Assembly (NCBI GenBank): GCA_937967285.1
Contig: CALBSU010000514.1
Coordinates: 1-11,343, forward strand
Reading direction: 5' to 3'
DNA length: 11,343 bases
Source of the DNA: an uncultured Acidobacteriota bacterium
Lineage (GTDB): Bacteria; Acidobacteriota; Blastocatellia; RBC074
Notes under the pieces: model-generated
The model's database searches: none
What the model was told of the DNA's origin: nothing
What the model saw: the letters and a program-made list of their open reading frames with translations, nothing else
Part shown: piece after piece, positions 1 through 10,183 of the stretch
Position numbering within the stretch: the stretch's first letter is position 1
Layout: each line of letters begins with the position of its first letter
Translations under genes and position numbers: made by a program

Positions 1-578
1 CAGACCTGTCGGAACAGTTTCAGCCGATCGGTGACGGAGAGAGACAGGCGATCACAGTACCTGGTGATCGGCACTCCGTCGATGTACTCCATCACGAGGT
101 ACGGCCACCCTTCCTCTGTCGTGCCTCCATCGATCAGATGGGCGATATTCTGGTGACTGAGATCTGCCAGAATCCGGCGTTCCTGTCTGAATCTGCTGAT
201 GACCTCCTGATTGTCGAATATCGGCCAGACCAGCTTGATCGCCACTTGATTCCGGAAATCCTCATCCGCCCGAACGGCCAGAAAGACGGCGCCCATACCT
301 CCGTGCCCGATCTCTTCGAGAATCTCGTAATTCCCGATCCGTCGGCCCTGAGCCAGCGATCCTGCGATCTCACGGAAGATCTCGGGATCGGACATTGCCG
401 GCGTTTCAAGAAATTCGCCGGCTTTCGGGAGCAGACCGAGCAATTCCTCAACCTGCCGGCGCACCTCTTCATCGCCCTGACAGGTCTCATCGAGCAGGCG
501 CATCCGGTCATCCGATTCCCCCTCGGCGACGATCTCGAAAACATCCCTGACTCGCTTTTTCTGCTGGTCGTTCAACAT
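1..578 (-). CDS. Ser/Thr protein kinase, N-terminal part (cut by window edge)
   Basis: Read on the minus strand from the ATG at 578-576, this frame stays open to the window edge and gives 192 residues of a Hanks-type protein kinase, which phosphorylates Ser/Thr on partner proteins. Residues 1-75 are a helical, charged leader of the kind seen in many acidobacterial and planctomycete kinases (a pattern like RLLDETCQGDEEVRRQVEELL). The kinase fold starts at about residue 83 (IGNYEILEEI). The glycine loop GHGGMG is at 91-96, the ATP-anchoring lysine at 115 in VAIK, the likely helix-C glutamate at 133 (RQERRIL), and the hinge VMEYIDG at 163-169. The catalytic HRD and DFG motifs and any sensor, membrane or TPR region lie outside the window, so activity cannot be judged. 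The gene is divergent from the ECF-like sigma gene, which suggests a functional pair. No well-spaced Shine-Dalgarno sequence is seen; the start is chosen from the typical family N-terminus. Confidence 0.93.
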   Translation of the reverse strand, partial: MLNDQQKKRVRDVFEIVAEGESDDRMRLLDETCQGDEEVRRQVEELLGLLPKAGEFLETPAMSDPEIFREIAGSLAQGRRIGNYEILEEIGHGGMGAVFLAVRADEDFRNQVAIKLVWPIFDNQEVISRFRQERRILADLSHQNIAHLIDGGTTEEGWPYLVMEYIDGVPITRYCDRLSLSVTDRLKLFRQV

Positions 579-681
579 TCAGTCTGATTCCGGACCTCTT
601 TCGTCAAGACATGCGTAAAATCATGGAAAAACAGACCACCCGCGTGTTAGTTTCTTTATCAGACTACGAATTTTGATGCTC
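579..681. promoter_or_regulatory. Divergent intergenic region between kinase and sigma factor genes
   Basis: These 103 bp separate two genes transcribed away from each other, so both promoters should lie here or just inside the genes. The stretch is more AT-rich than the neighbouring coding DNA. A TAAAAT hexamer on the plus strand near 616-621 resembles a -10 box, but no matching -35 box is found at the right distance. On the minus strand a TTGACG at 607-602 resembles a -35 box, but lies too close to the kinase start to be paired convincingly. No clear inverted repeat is seen. If the sigma factor controls itself or the kinase, its target promoter should be here. Confidence 0.4.
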
Positions 682-1266
682 ATGGTAAATCTGACCGAGC
701 TATTACAAGAAGCCCTCAACGGCGATCGGAACGCACAGGAGAGACTGATCCCCATCGTCTATTCCGAGCTGCGAAAGATGGCGGGGGGCTACCTGCAGAA
801 AGAACGCCCCTCTCATACTCTTCAGCCGACAGCGCTCGTCAACGAAGTATTTATTAAACTCTTCAATGAAAAGGCGATCAGTATCGAGAATCGCTCGCAT
901 TTCTTCGGAATCGCAGCATCTCAGATGCGTCGAATTCTGGTCGATCATGCGAGGCGCCGGCTCGCCGATAAAAGGGATGCTCAACGGCACGGCCCGCCCG
1001 TCGAGAATGAGTTTAACAGGTCGCGGCTCTCACCCGAGTATGTGATCGCTGTGGATATTGCAATGTCAAAGCTGAAGAAAGAGTATCCGCGGATAGCCTC
1101 GGTGGTTGAATTGAAATACTACCTCGGAATGAACGAAGCGGAGGCGGCCGAGACTCTCGGCATATCAGTGAGCACGCTCAAGCGCGACTGGAAATTCGCC
1201 AAGGTCTGGCTGCTGAGGGAACTGGGAGACGATTATTCCGCCGTAACGGGCGCGGATCGCGATTAA
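682..1266 (+). CDS. ECF-like RNA polymerase sigma factor (PF07638/TIGR02999 type)
   Basis: The 194-residue product is a two-domain extracytoplasmic-function-like sigma factor that would direct RNA polymerase to a special promoter set. Sigma region 2 covers about residues 1-95, with the family hallmarks HTLQPTALVNEVFIKL (46-60) and a HFFGIAASQMRRILVDHARRR stretch. Region 4 covers about 120-185, with a helix-turn-helix around NEAEAAETLGISVSTLKRDW. There is no anti-sigma gene beside it and no C-terminal extension. In most ECF sigmas region 2.2 carries an acidic DAED-like motif that contacts the polymerase; here the matching spot reads QPTA with a Thr at residue 50. That, together with the divergent kinase gene, fits sigma factors switched on by phosphorylation. 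The start is uncertain: TTG at 673 and ATG at 676 are in frame upstream of ATG 682, and none has a good Shine-Dalgarno sequence. Confidence 0.93.
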   Translation: MVNLTELLQEALNGDRNAQERLIPIVYSELRKMAGGYLQKERPSHTLQPTALVNEVFIKLFNEKAISIENRSHFFGIAASQMRRILVDHARRRLADKRDAQRHGPPVENEFNRSRLSPEYVIAVDIAMSKLKKEYPRIASVVELKYYLGMNEAEAAETLGISVSTLKRDWKFAKVWLLRELGDDYSAVTGADRD

Positions 1267-1273
1267 TCGAGCC

Positions 1274-2260
1274 TCAACGCGGCTTGATCTCGCGTCCGTT
1301 GAGGGCGGGCGCGGAGTGAACGGCATCTCGGAGCTTACTGATCACATCCCTGCTGAGTTCGTCGAAGTCGGCCTGAATCGTGAAACCGGCTGCGTTGCAG
1401 TGACCTCCGCCGCCGAACATCTCGGCCACGCGAGCGACATTGACTCGATTCTTCGAGCGGAGGCTGATCCGGTAGGTCGAGTCGGGGAGTTCGCGGAAGA
1501 AGGCCACGGCCTCGACATCGCCGACGGTCAGAGGGTAATTGATGATTCCGTCCGAATCGTCCTCGGTCGCGCCGGATTCGAGCATCGCGTCGCGCGTCAT
1601 GGTGATCCAGGCGATCCGGCCGGTTTCGTCGCGCTGCAGCGTCGAGAGGACCGAGCCGACGAGCAGGATTTTGGCATAGGGATAACTGTAGAAGATCGCC
1701 TGGGACAGCTTGGCCGGCTGAGCGCCGTATTTGACCAGTTCGCTGGCGATCTTGAATGTCCGCTCGGTGGTGTTCGAGAAATGGAAGGATCCGGTATCGG
1801 TCAGGAGCGCGGCATAAACGCAACTGGCGATCTCGGATGTGATCCTCGAACCGATCGCCTTGGCCAGATTGAAGATCATCTCTCCAACCGCCGCCGCCGT
1901 CGAATCTATCCAGTTCAGATCTCCGAAGAGCGCCGTCGTCGAGTGGTGGTCGATATTGACGACGAACTGGTTTTCGAGGCTCGGCAGACCGGGCCGGGTC
2001 ACGTCGCTGCATTCGATGACGAATACGGCGTCATACTCGCGGTCGATGTCGGGAACGACCCTGACCAGTTCCGCGCCCGGCAGTTTCGAGTAGGCCAGCG
2101 GGACATGGTCGCACATGATAACTTCGGCATCCTTCTTGAGTCCCTTCAGGATCCAGCACAGCGCGAGGGAAGACCCGAGACTGTCGCCGTCAGGCCGGAT
2201 ATGCGAAGTTATTGCAAAACGTTCGTGCTTCTCGATCAGCTCGATTACTTGGCCTAGCAT
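1274..2260 (-). CDS. nrnA: DHH/DHHA1 phosphoesterase, NrnA-type oligoribonuclease / pAp phosphatase
   Basis: The 328-residue protein belongs to the DHH family that degrades very short RNAs (nanoRNAs) and, in many members, dephosphorylates 3'-phosphoadenosine 5'-phosphate. Motif I is SHIRPDGDSLGS (19-30, Asp24 and Asp26), motif III is IDHH (103-106), motif IV is LLTDTGSF (Asp155), and the DHHA1 substrate-binding signature GGGGH lies at 283-287. Length and order are those of intact NrnA. Motif II, normally an Asp followed by C/T-G/S-D, reads VIECSD, with Glu83 in place of the metal-ligand Asp. The gene is the last in the rimP-nusA-infB-rbfA run, 77 bp downstream of rbfA, a common place for nrnA in many phyla. 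No Shine-Dalgarno sequence is visible before ATG 2260, but the N-terminus matches the family. Its 3' end faces the sigma gene with 7 bp between the stop codons and no visible terminator. Confidence 0.93.
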   Translation of the reverse strand: MLGQVIELIEKHERFAITSHIRPDGDSLGSSLALCWILKGLKKDAEVIMCDHVPLAYSKLPGAELVRVVPDIDREYDAVFVIECSDVTRPGLPSLENQFVVNIDHHSTTALFGDLNWIDSTAAAVGEMIFNLAKAIGSRITSEIASCVYAALLTDTGSFHFSNTTERTFKIASELVKYGAQPAKLSQAIFYSYPYAKILLVGSVLSTLQRDETGRIAWITMTRDAMLESGATEDDSDGIINYPLTVGDVEAVAFFRELPDSTYRISLRSKNRVNVARVAEMFGGGGHCNAAGFTIQADFDELSRDVISKLRDAVHSAPALNGREIKPR

Positions 2261-2340
2261 AATTCGATGTCAGACCATGATCTCGGCACGCCGCCTGAAG
2301 GGGAAGGGGCGAGAGTGAATCCGGGGCCGAATGATCATGG

Positions 2341-2691
2341 TCACTCAGGTAACTCCTTTTTGATTTCGTCGATCAGCTGCGCCATCCGGTCGCCGTATTC
2401 GACGGCGTCATCGTAGCTGAAGAGCAACTCCGGAGTGTGACGAAGCCTTATCCGCGCGCCGACCTGTTTTCGGATGAACGGTGTGGCGGCGGCGAGAGCC
2501 TGCAGCGTTCGAATCTTCTCTTCCTGCGACCCGAAAATGCTGACGTAGACTCTGGCGTGTCTCAGATCGGGACTCACTTCGACCCTCGTGATGGTGGTGA
2601 GGCCGACGCGTGGATCGCGCACGTCCTGCGCGATGATCATGCTGATCTCGTTCTTCAGTTCCTCGGCCAGTCTGTGAGCCCTGTAATTCAT
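2341..2691 (-). CDS. rbfA: 30S ribosome-binding factor RbfA
   Basis: This 116-residue cytoplasmic protein is the 30S maturation factor that binds near the 5' helix of 16S rRNA and assists late small-subunit assembly and cold adaptation. The N-terminus (YRAHRLAEELKNEISMII) is the typical RbfA first helix. It is followed by DPRVGLTTITRVEVSPDLRHARVYVS, the core of the KH-like fold, and by RIRLRHTPELLFSYDDAVEYGDR, the conserved C-terminal strand and helix. Length is normal and no residues seem to be missing. It follows infB after 27 bp, the classical infB-rbfA order, and is clearly co-transcribed. A GGGAG about 11 bases before the ATG is a plausible but loosely spaced ribosome-binding site. Confidence 0.97.
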   Translation of the reverse strand: MNYRAHRLAEELKNEISMIIAQDVRDPRVGLTTITRVEVSPDLRHARVYVSIFGSQEEKIRTLQALAAATPFIRKQVGARIRLRHTPELLFSYDDAVEYGDRMAQLIDEIKKELPE

Positions 2692-2718
2692 CTGCGAGCA
2701 GTCTCCCGATCCGTCCGA

Positions 2719-5394
2719 TCAATCCAGACGGGTGGGAGCGACCTTCTCGGTTATGTACGCTTCGATGATGTCTCCCACCTTGTAATCGTTGAAGCGTTCG
2801 ATGGTGATACCGCATTCGAAGCCCTGCTGGACTTCCGAGACGTCATCCTTGAACCGCCTGAGGCTGCCGAGCTGGTTTTCGTAGATGACGACGTTATCGC
2901 GGATCAGTCGCGCATAGGCGCCGCGTTTGATCGATCCGTTGATCACCATGCAGCCGGCGACCGAGCCGACCTTGGGAACGCGGATGACGTCGCGGACCTC
3001 AGCCTTGCCGATGACGACCTCCTTGAGAGTGGCGTCGAGCAGGCCGAGCATCGCGTTGCGGATCTCTTCCTCGACCTTGTAGATGACGGAATGGAGCCGG
3101 ATATCGACCTCTTCCTGACGGGCGATCTCCTCGGCGCGCGATTCCGGTCTGACGTTGAAGCCGATGATGGCCGTGGCAGCGTTGGCGGAAGTGGCATTGG
3201 ACGCGCTGGCCAGCAGCACATCGGATTCGGTGATTGCGCCGACTCCGGAGCGGATGATGCGCACCTTGACCTTTTCGGTCGAGAGCTTCATCAGCGTGTC
3301 CTTGAGCACCTCGACGGAGCCCTGGACGTCGGCCTTGAGGATAACGAGCAGTTCCTTGACCTCGCCTGACTCCATCTGCTGGGCGAGCTGGTCGAGACCG
3401 CGCGCGGCGCTGCGCGCGAGGGCGGTGACACGAGCCTTGGTCTGTCGGAACTGTGCGATCTGCTGGGCCTTGGCCACGTCGGAGACGACCAGCAACTGGT
3501 CGCCCGCGGCGGGCACTCCCTCGAGTCCGAGGACCTCGACCGGCGTGGCCGGTCCCGACTCCAGGATGCGTTCGCCGCGATCGTCCATCAGGGCGCGGAC
3601 CTTGCCGAAGTAGTTCCCGATGATGAACGGCTCTCCGATGCGAAGCGTTCCGTTCTGAACGAGAACCGTGGCAACGGCGCCGCGGCCGCGGTCGAGCTTG
3701 GCTTCGAGGACCGTCCCGGTCGCCTTGCGCTTGGGATTGGCCTTGAGATCGAGGATGTCCGCGGTGAGCAGGATCATCTCCAGCAGGCCGTCGATATTCT
3801 GGTGCTTCTTGGCGGAGACCTCGACCATCGTGGTATCGCCGCCCCAGCCATCCCAGAGCAGGCCGCGATCGCCGAGTTCCTTCTTGACGCGGTCGGGATT
3901 GGCATCCGGCTTGTCGATCTTGTTGATCGCCACGACGATCGGCACTTCGGCAGCCTTGGCGTGCTCGATGGCCTCGATCGTCTGGGGCATGACCCCGTCG
4001 TCGGCGGCAACAACCAGTACGACGATATCGGTGACTTTGGCTCCGCGGGCGCGCATCATCGTGAACGCCTCGTGACCGGGCGTGTCGAGGAAGACGACCC
4101 GGCGCCTCTCCGAACGGTTGTCGGGATTCGGCACCTGGACCGAATAGGCGCCGATGTGCTGCGTGATGCCGCCGGCTTCGCCCTCGGCCACGCGGGCCTC
4201 GCGGATAGCGTCGAGCAGGCTCGTCTTTCCGTGATCGACGTGGCCCATGACGGTGACGACAGGGGCGCGCGGATCGGTGTCGTCCATCGCCTCGGGAGTG
4301 ATCTCGAATTCGGATTCGACGGTCATGTCCTCGAACTCGCCGAAGGAGATATCGAAACCGTACTCCCTGCCGATCTCAATCGCAGTGTCGTTGTTGATCG
4401 TCTGATTGATGGTCGCCATAACTCCGCGCTGCATCAGTTGCGTCACGATGTCGCGCGGTTTGGCGTCGATGCTTTCGGCGAACTCCCTGACGGTGCTGCC
4501 CTCGACCATGCGGAGCGGCTTGAGGTCCTTGGGGATGGCCTTGGCCGGAGCCTGCGCGACGGCGGCCTGGCGGCGCGGAAGAACCTTCTGCACTGCCTCT
4601 TTGTCCTTGTCGCGGTCCTTCCGCTGCTGGTGCCTTCCCTTCGGACGGGAGTCGCGGGGAGGAATATAGACGGTCCGTTGCTGTGCGCCCGACGGCAGCA
4701 GGTGGACTCCCTTGTCGCGCGGGTCCTTGGCGGCTCCCTCACGGGCAGGCTTGGCCGGCTCCTTCTCGACCACTCGCCGGGCGACGGTCGGGGACGGCTT
4801 GGGCATCGGCTTGAGAGGCGTCGCCAGCTTGATGACCTTGGTCCCGGTGGCGGATTTCTCAACTTCCGGTTTCGGCTTGACGGGTTCGGGCGGGGCCTCG
4901 ACGGCGGGCGCCTCCTCGACCGGCGCCGGCGCGGTCTCAACGACCTCGACCGGGGCGGCTTCCACTTCTTCCGGTTCTTCTTCCTTCTGCTCGGGTTTCG
5001 GAGCAGCCGGTGCAGCGAGCTTGCGCAGGCGGGTTTTCGGCTCGGCGGGCTGTTCGACAGCCTTCTCCTCGACCGGGGCCGCTTCGGGCGCAGCGGAAGC
5101 CGTTGCCACCGGTTCCGGCTCAACTGCGGGCTCGACGGTGACGGCGGGCGCTGCCGCTTCCTCTTCGTGATGCTCATCAGCCGACGGCTGATGCTTGATC
5201 AATCGCGCGACCCGCGGAGCCGCTGCGGGCTCCTTCTTGGGATAGTACATCTCTCGGATCTTCGCCGCGATATTCTCGTCCAGCGAGTTTGAGGGAACAC
5301 TCACATCAATCCCCATCCGGCGAGCATCTTCAATGACCTTCTTGCTCTCCAGCTTTAATTCCTTTGCTAAATCGTAAATTCTAACCTTGCCCAT
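2719..5394 (-). CDS. infB: Translation initiation factor IF-2
   Basis: This 891-residue GTPase delivers initiator fMet-tRNA to the 30S subunit and promotes 50S joining. Residues 1-50 form the first IF2_N helical domain (VRIYDLAKELKLESKKVIEDA). Residues 50-290 are a low-complexity Ala/Pro/Glu linker that turns into a Lys/Arg-rich stretch. A second IF2_N domain starts at about 291 (LKPLRMVEGSTVREF). The G domain shows G1 GHVDHGKT at 384-391, switch AGGITQHIGA, G3 DTPGH at 437-441, G4 NKID at 491-494 and G5 SAKK near 527. The remainder contains the domain II beta barrel, domain III and the C-terminal fMet-tRNA-binding barrel, ending at VAPTRLD. All GTPase residues are present, including the catalytic His of DTPGH. 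The ATG at 5394 is preceded by a GAAAGG Shine-Dalgarno sequence. It lies between nusA (180 bp upstream) and rbfA (27 bp downstream). Confidence 0.98.
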   Translation of the reverse strand: MGKVRIYDLAKELKLESKKVIEDARRMGIDVSVPSNSLDENIAAKIREMYYPKKEPAAAPRVARLIKHQPSADEHHEEEAAAPAVTVEPAVEPEPVATASAAPEAAPVEEKAVEQPAEPKTRLRKLAAPAAPKPEQKEEEPEEVEAAPVEVVETAPAPVEEAPAVEAPPEPVKPKPEVEKSATGTKVIKLATPLKPMPKPSPTVARRVVEKEPAKPAREGAAKDPRDKGVHLLPSGAQQRTVYIPPRDSRPKGRHQQRKDRDKDKEAVQKVLPRRQAAVAQAPAKAIPKDLKPLRMVEGSTVREFAESIDAKPRDIVTQLMQRGVMATINQTINNDTAIEIGREYGFDISFGEFEDMTVESEFEITPEAMDDTDPRAPVVTVMGHVDHGKTSLLDAIREARVAEGEAGGITQHIGAYSVQVPNPDNRSERRRVVFLDTPGHEAFTMMRARGAKVTDIVVLVVAADDGVMPQTIEAIEHAKAAEVPIVVAINKIDKPDANPDRVKKELGDRGLLWDGWGGDTTMVEVSAKKHQNIDGLLEMILLTADILDLKANPKRKATGTVLEAKLDRGRGAVATVLVQNGTLRIGEPFIIGNYFGKVRALMDDRGERILESGPATPVEVLGLEGVPAAGDQLLVVSDVAKAQQIAQFRQTKARVTALARSAARGLDQLAQQMESGEVKELLVILKADVQGSVEVLKDTLMKLSTEKVKVRIIRSGVGAITESDVLLASASNATSANAATAIIGFNVRPESRAEEIARQEEVDIRLHSVIYKVEEEIRNAMLGLLDATLKEVVIGKAEVRDVIRVPKVGSVAGCMVINGSIKRGAYARLIRDNVVIYENQLGSLRRFKDDVSEVQQGFECGITIERFNDYKVGDIIEAYITEKVAPTRLD

Positions 5395-5574
5395 TGATAC
5401 CTTTCAAAAAAGACGACGCCGTCAATATCATCCGGAATCGAGCTGAGGCGTGCTCATTATCTGCCGGCGTCGCTTTTTCAGCTCTTCGCGTCCTACAGCA
5501 GAATGATCATCACATCAGCCTCCCGAAATTTCGATTCAAGCCGCGGATTCCGTTATTGTCGCGATATCCGGGTG
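5395..5574. other. nusA-infB intergenic gap without ylxR
   Basis: This 180-bp gap inside the operon holds no convincing gene. In many bacteria the slot between nusA and infB is filled by ylxR (DUF448, about 80-95 codons) and sometimes a small L7Ae-like gene; neither is present and the gap is too short for them. On the minus strand, 5423-5406 reads as a tiny 4-bp stem (GACG/CGTC) followed by six T, just before the infB ribosome-binding site. This is too weak to call a terminator. A short TGATA/TATCA pairing (near 5425-5429 and 5395-5399) could fold around the GAAAGG ribosome-binding site, but is equally weak. Confidence 0.5.
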
Positions 5575-7086
<1,512 letters not shown>

Positions 7087-7096
7087 CTTCTTTTAT

Positions 7097-7558
7097 TTAC
7101 GGTTCAATCTCGACATTAGCCTTGATTATCTTCGATAGCGGCAACCGGTGCCGCCTGCCAGTTTGCTCTTCCAGGATCGCGGCGATCTCACCCTCGCGGT
7201 CCAGTCCGATCAGTCTGCCGTGAAAATTTCGCTGTCCCTCGACCGGTTCTGAGATCCTGACATGAGCCGGGAGCCCCGCGAACCGTTCGTAATCCGACTC
7301 CTTGTAGAGCCCTCGATCGAGTCCCGGCGATGCCACCTCGAGCACGTACTGATGCGGGATCAGGTCCTCGACATCCAGAATCAGGCTGACTCTCTGACTG
7401 ACATCCGAGCAGTCATCGATGGTCACGCCCCCAGGCTTGTCGATCAGGATCCGCAGAACTGCGTTACGGCCGCCGGTCAGCTCAGCGTGAACCAGTTCCA
7501 GGCCATCACGCTCCGTCACGCGCTCGATGATCTCTCTGATCTTCGGATCGAGCTCCAC
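7097..7558 (-). CDS. rimP: Ribosome maturation factor RimP
   Basis: The 153-residue protein is the 30S assembly factor RimP, needed for the early folding of the 16S 3' domain and central pseudoknot region. The N-terminal alpha/beta domain (about 5-82) contains LRILIDKPGGVTIDDCSDVSQRV and ends with the family signature VASPGLDR (75-82). The C-terminal SH3-like domain (about 85-153) follows with GRLIGLDREG and ends near KIIKANVEIEP. Length is typical. The start is a GTG at 7558-7556, chosen because a good AAGGAG ribosome-binding site lies 8 bases upstream and because MELDPKIREIIE matches the family N-terminus. It is the first gene of the rimP-nusA-infB-rbfA-nrnA run. An intrinsic terminator lies about 60 bp upstream of its start, in the leader. 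Confidence 0.96.
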   Translation of the reverse strand: MELDPKIREIIERVTERDGLELVHAELTGGRNAVLRILIDKPGGVTIDDCSDVSQRVSLILDVEDLIPHQYVLEVASPGLDRGLYKESDYERFAGLPAHVRISEPVEGQRNFHGRLIGLDREGEIAAILEEQTGRRHRLPLSKIIKANVEIEP

Positions 7559-7566
7559 CCGAATAA

Positions 7567-7572
7567 CTCCTT
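7567..7572 (-). promoter_or_regulatory. Shine-Dalgarno site of rimP (supports GTG start)
   Basis: The minus strand reads AAGGAG eight bases before the GTG at 7558. This is the best ribosome-binding site in the window and decides in favour of the GTG start. It contrasts with ettA, trmJ and nrnA, which show none. Confidence 0.8.
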
Positions 7573-7598
7573 CGACCTGTGTTTTCAGGCTGATTCTT

Positions 7599-7643
<45 letters not shown>

Positions 7644-7661
7644 CGAAATTAAAGACGATGG

Positions 7662-7678
7662 TACCTGAGATTCAGGTA
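7662..7678. repeat. Perfect 7-bp inverted repeat in the rimP leader
   Basis: TACCTGA and TCAGGTA flank the triplet GAT, giving a perfect 7-bp hairpin or a dyad operator. It lies between the ettA stop codon and the terminator. There is no T-run after it on either strand, so it is not a terminator itself. It overlaps a weak promoter-like pair on the minus strand (TTGATT at 7686-7681 and TACCAT at 7663-7658, 17 bp apart). Confidence 0.55.
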
Positions 7679-7719
7679 TAAATCAATAGTCCCGAAAGAT
7701 AGCGGAAACCCTGACGCTG

Positions 7720-9405
<1,686 letters not shown>

Positions 9406-9410
9406 ATTTT

Positions 9411-9434
9411 GAGTGCGGAGCGCGTGCGCTCCGC
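9411..9434 (+). repeat. REP-like palindrome, copy 1 (trmJ-ettA gap)
   Basis: A GAGT head is followed by a perfect 9-bp inverted repeat, GCGGAGCGC (9415-9423) and GCGCTCCGC (9426-9434), around GT. The 27 bases from 9411 to 9437 are identical to 10151-10177. The base before the head is T instead of G. The copy nearly fills the 35-bp gap between the trmJ stop codon and the ettA start, with its head pointing to the ettA ATG 5 bp away. The T-run after it lies on the plus strand, where there is no gene to terminate. Confidence 0.8.
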
Positions 9435-9440
9435 TTTTCT

Positions 9441-10142
9441 TCAGTCTCGCTTCAGCGAATGGCCAATTTTCCGCAAAGCCCCGCTCAGGCGATCTACATC
9501 GCTCTGTGTCAGAGCGATGCGAAGCAGTCTCCTTCTTAGTCTCAGTCTTAGTTCGTTTTCTTTGCCGGGCAGAATGTATCCTGATTTGTGCAGAACGTCG
9601 AGTGCCAGTTCGACCGCCATCTCGATCTTCCCGGCCGGGGCCGGATCGAGCTGCACAGTCGGGGCATCCGTGAGGGGTTGAATCGAGGACAGTTCGTAGC
9701 AGCAGACGGCGACGGCCTGCCCGAGGTTCATCGACGGGCAGTCGGGCCGTGTCGGAATGCTCATGGTCCGGTGGCAATGGCTGAGATGATCATTGGTCAG
9801 GCCGTGCTTCTCGGAACCGAAGACTAGTGCGATTCTGTGGCCGGGCTCATCATTGATCAGCCGGGAGAGATCCGCGGGGGTAAACGGCGGGTCACTGACG
9901 CGCGACGGATCGACCGTTCCGACGACCAGGGTCCGGTCCTCGACCGCCTCTGCCAGCGACTCGACGATGCGCGCCGAACGAATGACATCTTCGGCATTGA
10001 CGGCCGATGCGACCTCTTCCCAGGTCGGCGGGTAGGGCGCGACGACCGCCAGATCGCTGAATCCGAAGTTCTTCATCGCCCGCGCCGCCGCGCCTATGTT
10101 GTTCGGATCGCGCGGGCGAACCAGGACTATTCTGCAATCCAT
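9441..10142 (-). CDS. trmJ: tRNA (cytidine/uridine-2'-O-)-methyltransferase TrmJ-like, SPOUT superfamily
   Basis: The 233-residue protein belongs to the SpoU/TrmH class of SPOUT methyltransferases, which use S-adenosylmethionine and fold with a trefoil knot. TrmJ members methylate the 2'-O of position 32 in the tRNA anticodon loop. The three family motifs are all visible: [15 protein letters not shown] (14-28), [10 protein letters not shown] (106-115) and [19 protein letters not shown] (128-146). The extra C-terminal segment of about 75 residues ([22 protein letters not shown]... and an Arg-rich helix) is typical for TrmJ and separates it from the shorter TrmL. The exact substrate is inferred from the family. 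It lies 35 bp upstream of ettA on the same strand. No Shine-Dalgarno sequence precedes ATG 10142; a REP-like palindrome ends 7 bp upstream of it. Confidence 0.9.
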   Translation of the reverse strand: MDCRIVLVRPRDPNNIGAAARAMKNFGFSDLAVVAPYPPTWEEVASAVNAEDVIRSARIVESLAEAVEDRTLVVGTVDPSRVSDPPFTPADLSRLINDEPGHRIALVFGSEKHGLTNDHLSHCHRTMSIPTRPDCPSMNLGQAVAVCCYELSSIQPLTDAPTVQLDPAPAGKIEMAVELALDVLHKSGYILPGKENELRLRLRRRLLRIALTQSDVDRLSGALRKIGHSLKRD

Positions 10143-10149
10143 CTATTTC

Positions 10150-10174
10150 GGAGTGCGGAGCGCGTGCGCTCCGC
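10150..10174 (+). repeat. REP-like palindrome, copy 2
   Basis: A complete element: GGAGT head, then the perfect stem GCGGAGCGC / GCGCTCCGC around GT. It has the same stem and loop as copy 1. The head faces the trmJ start codon 7 bp away. Together with copy 3 it forms an inverted pair separated by nine AT-rich bases (TTTAATACA). Confidence 0.85.
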
Positions 10175-10183
10175 TTTAATACA

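Noticed and set aside
138..587. Open frame of 149 codons on the plus strand at the left edge
   Set aside because: The minus strand here encodes clear kinase motifs (glycine loop, VAIK lysine, hinge), so this frame is a shadow.
1260..1269. CGATTAATCG palindrome at the end of the sigma gene
   Set aside because: It is ten bases long, includes the stop codon and has no T-run or second copy, so it is likely chance.
2270..2338. A 22-codon mini-gene on the minus strand between rbfA and nrnA (ATG 2338 to TGA 2270)
   Set aside because: It has no ribosome-binding site and its Arg/Pro-rich peptide has no recognisable features. It could be a leader peptide, but nothing supports that.
3802..5292. A 496-codon open frame on the plus strand opposite infB
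   Set aside because: It is low-complexity antisense of the IF-2 linker and G domain, and such frames are common in GC-rich genes.
5406..5423. Hairpin followed by six T on the minus strand before infB
   Set aside because: The stem has only 4 bp, too weak for an intrinsic terminator, and it lies inside an operon directly before the infB ribosome-binding site.
9406..9777. N-terminal extension of ettA by about 124 residues
   Set aside because: The upstream frame overlaps trmJ, is Arg/Ser-rich without family similarity, and passes through the REP-like element. ATG 9405 matches the EttA N-terminus.
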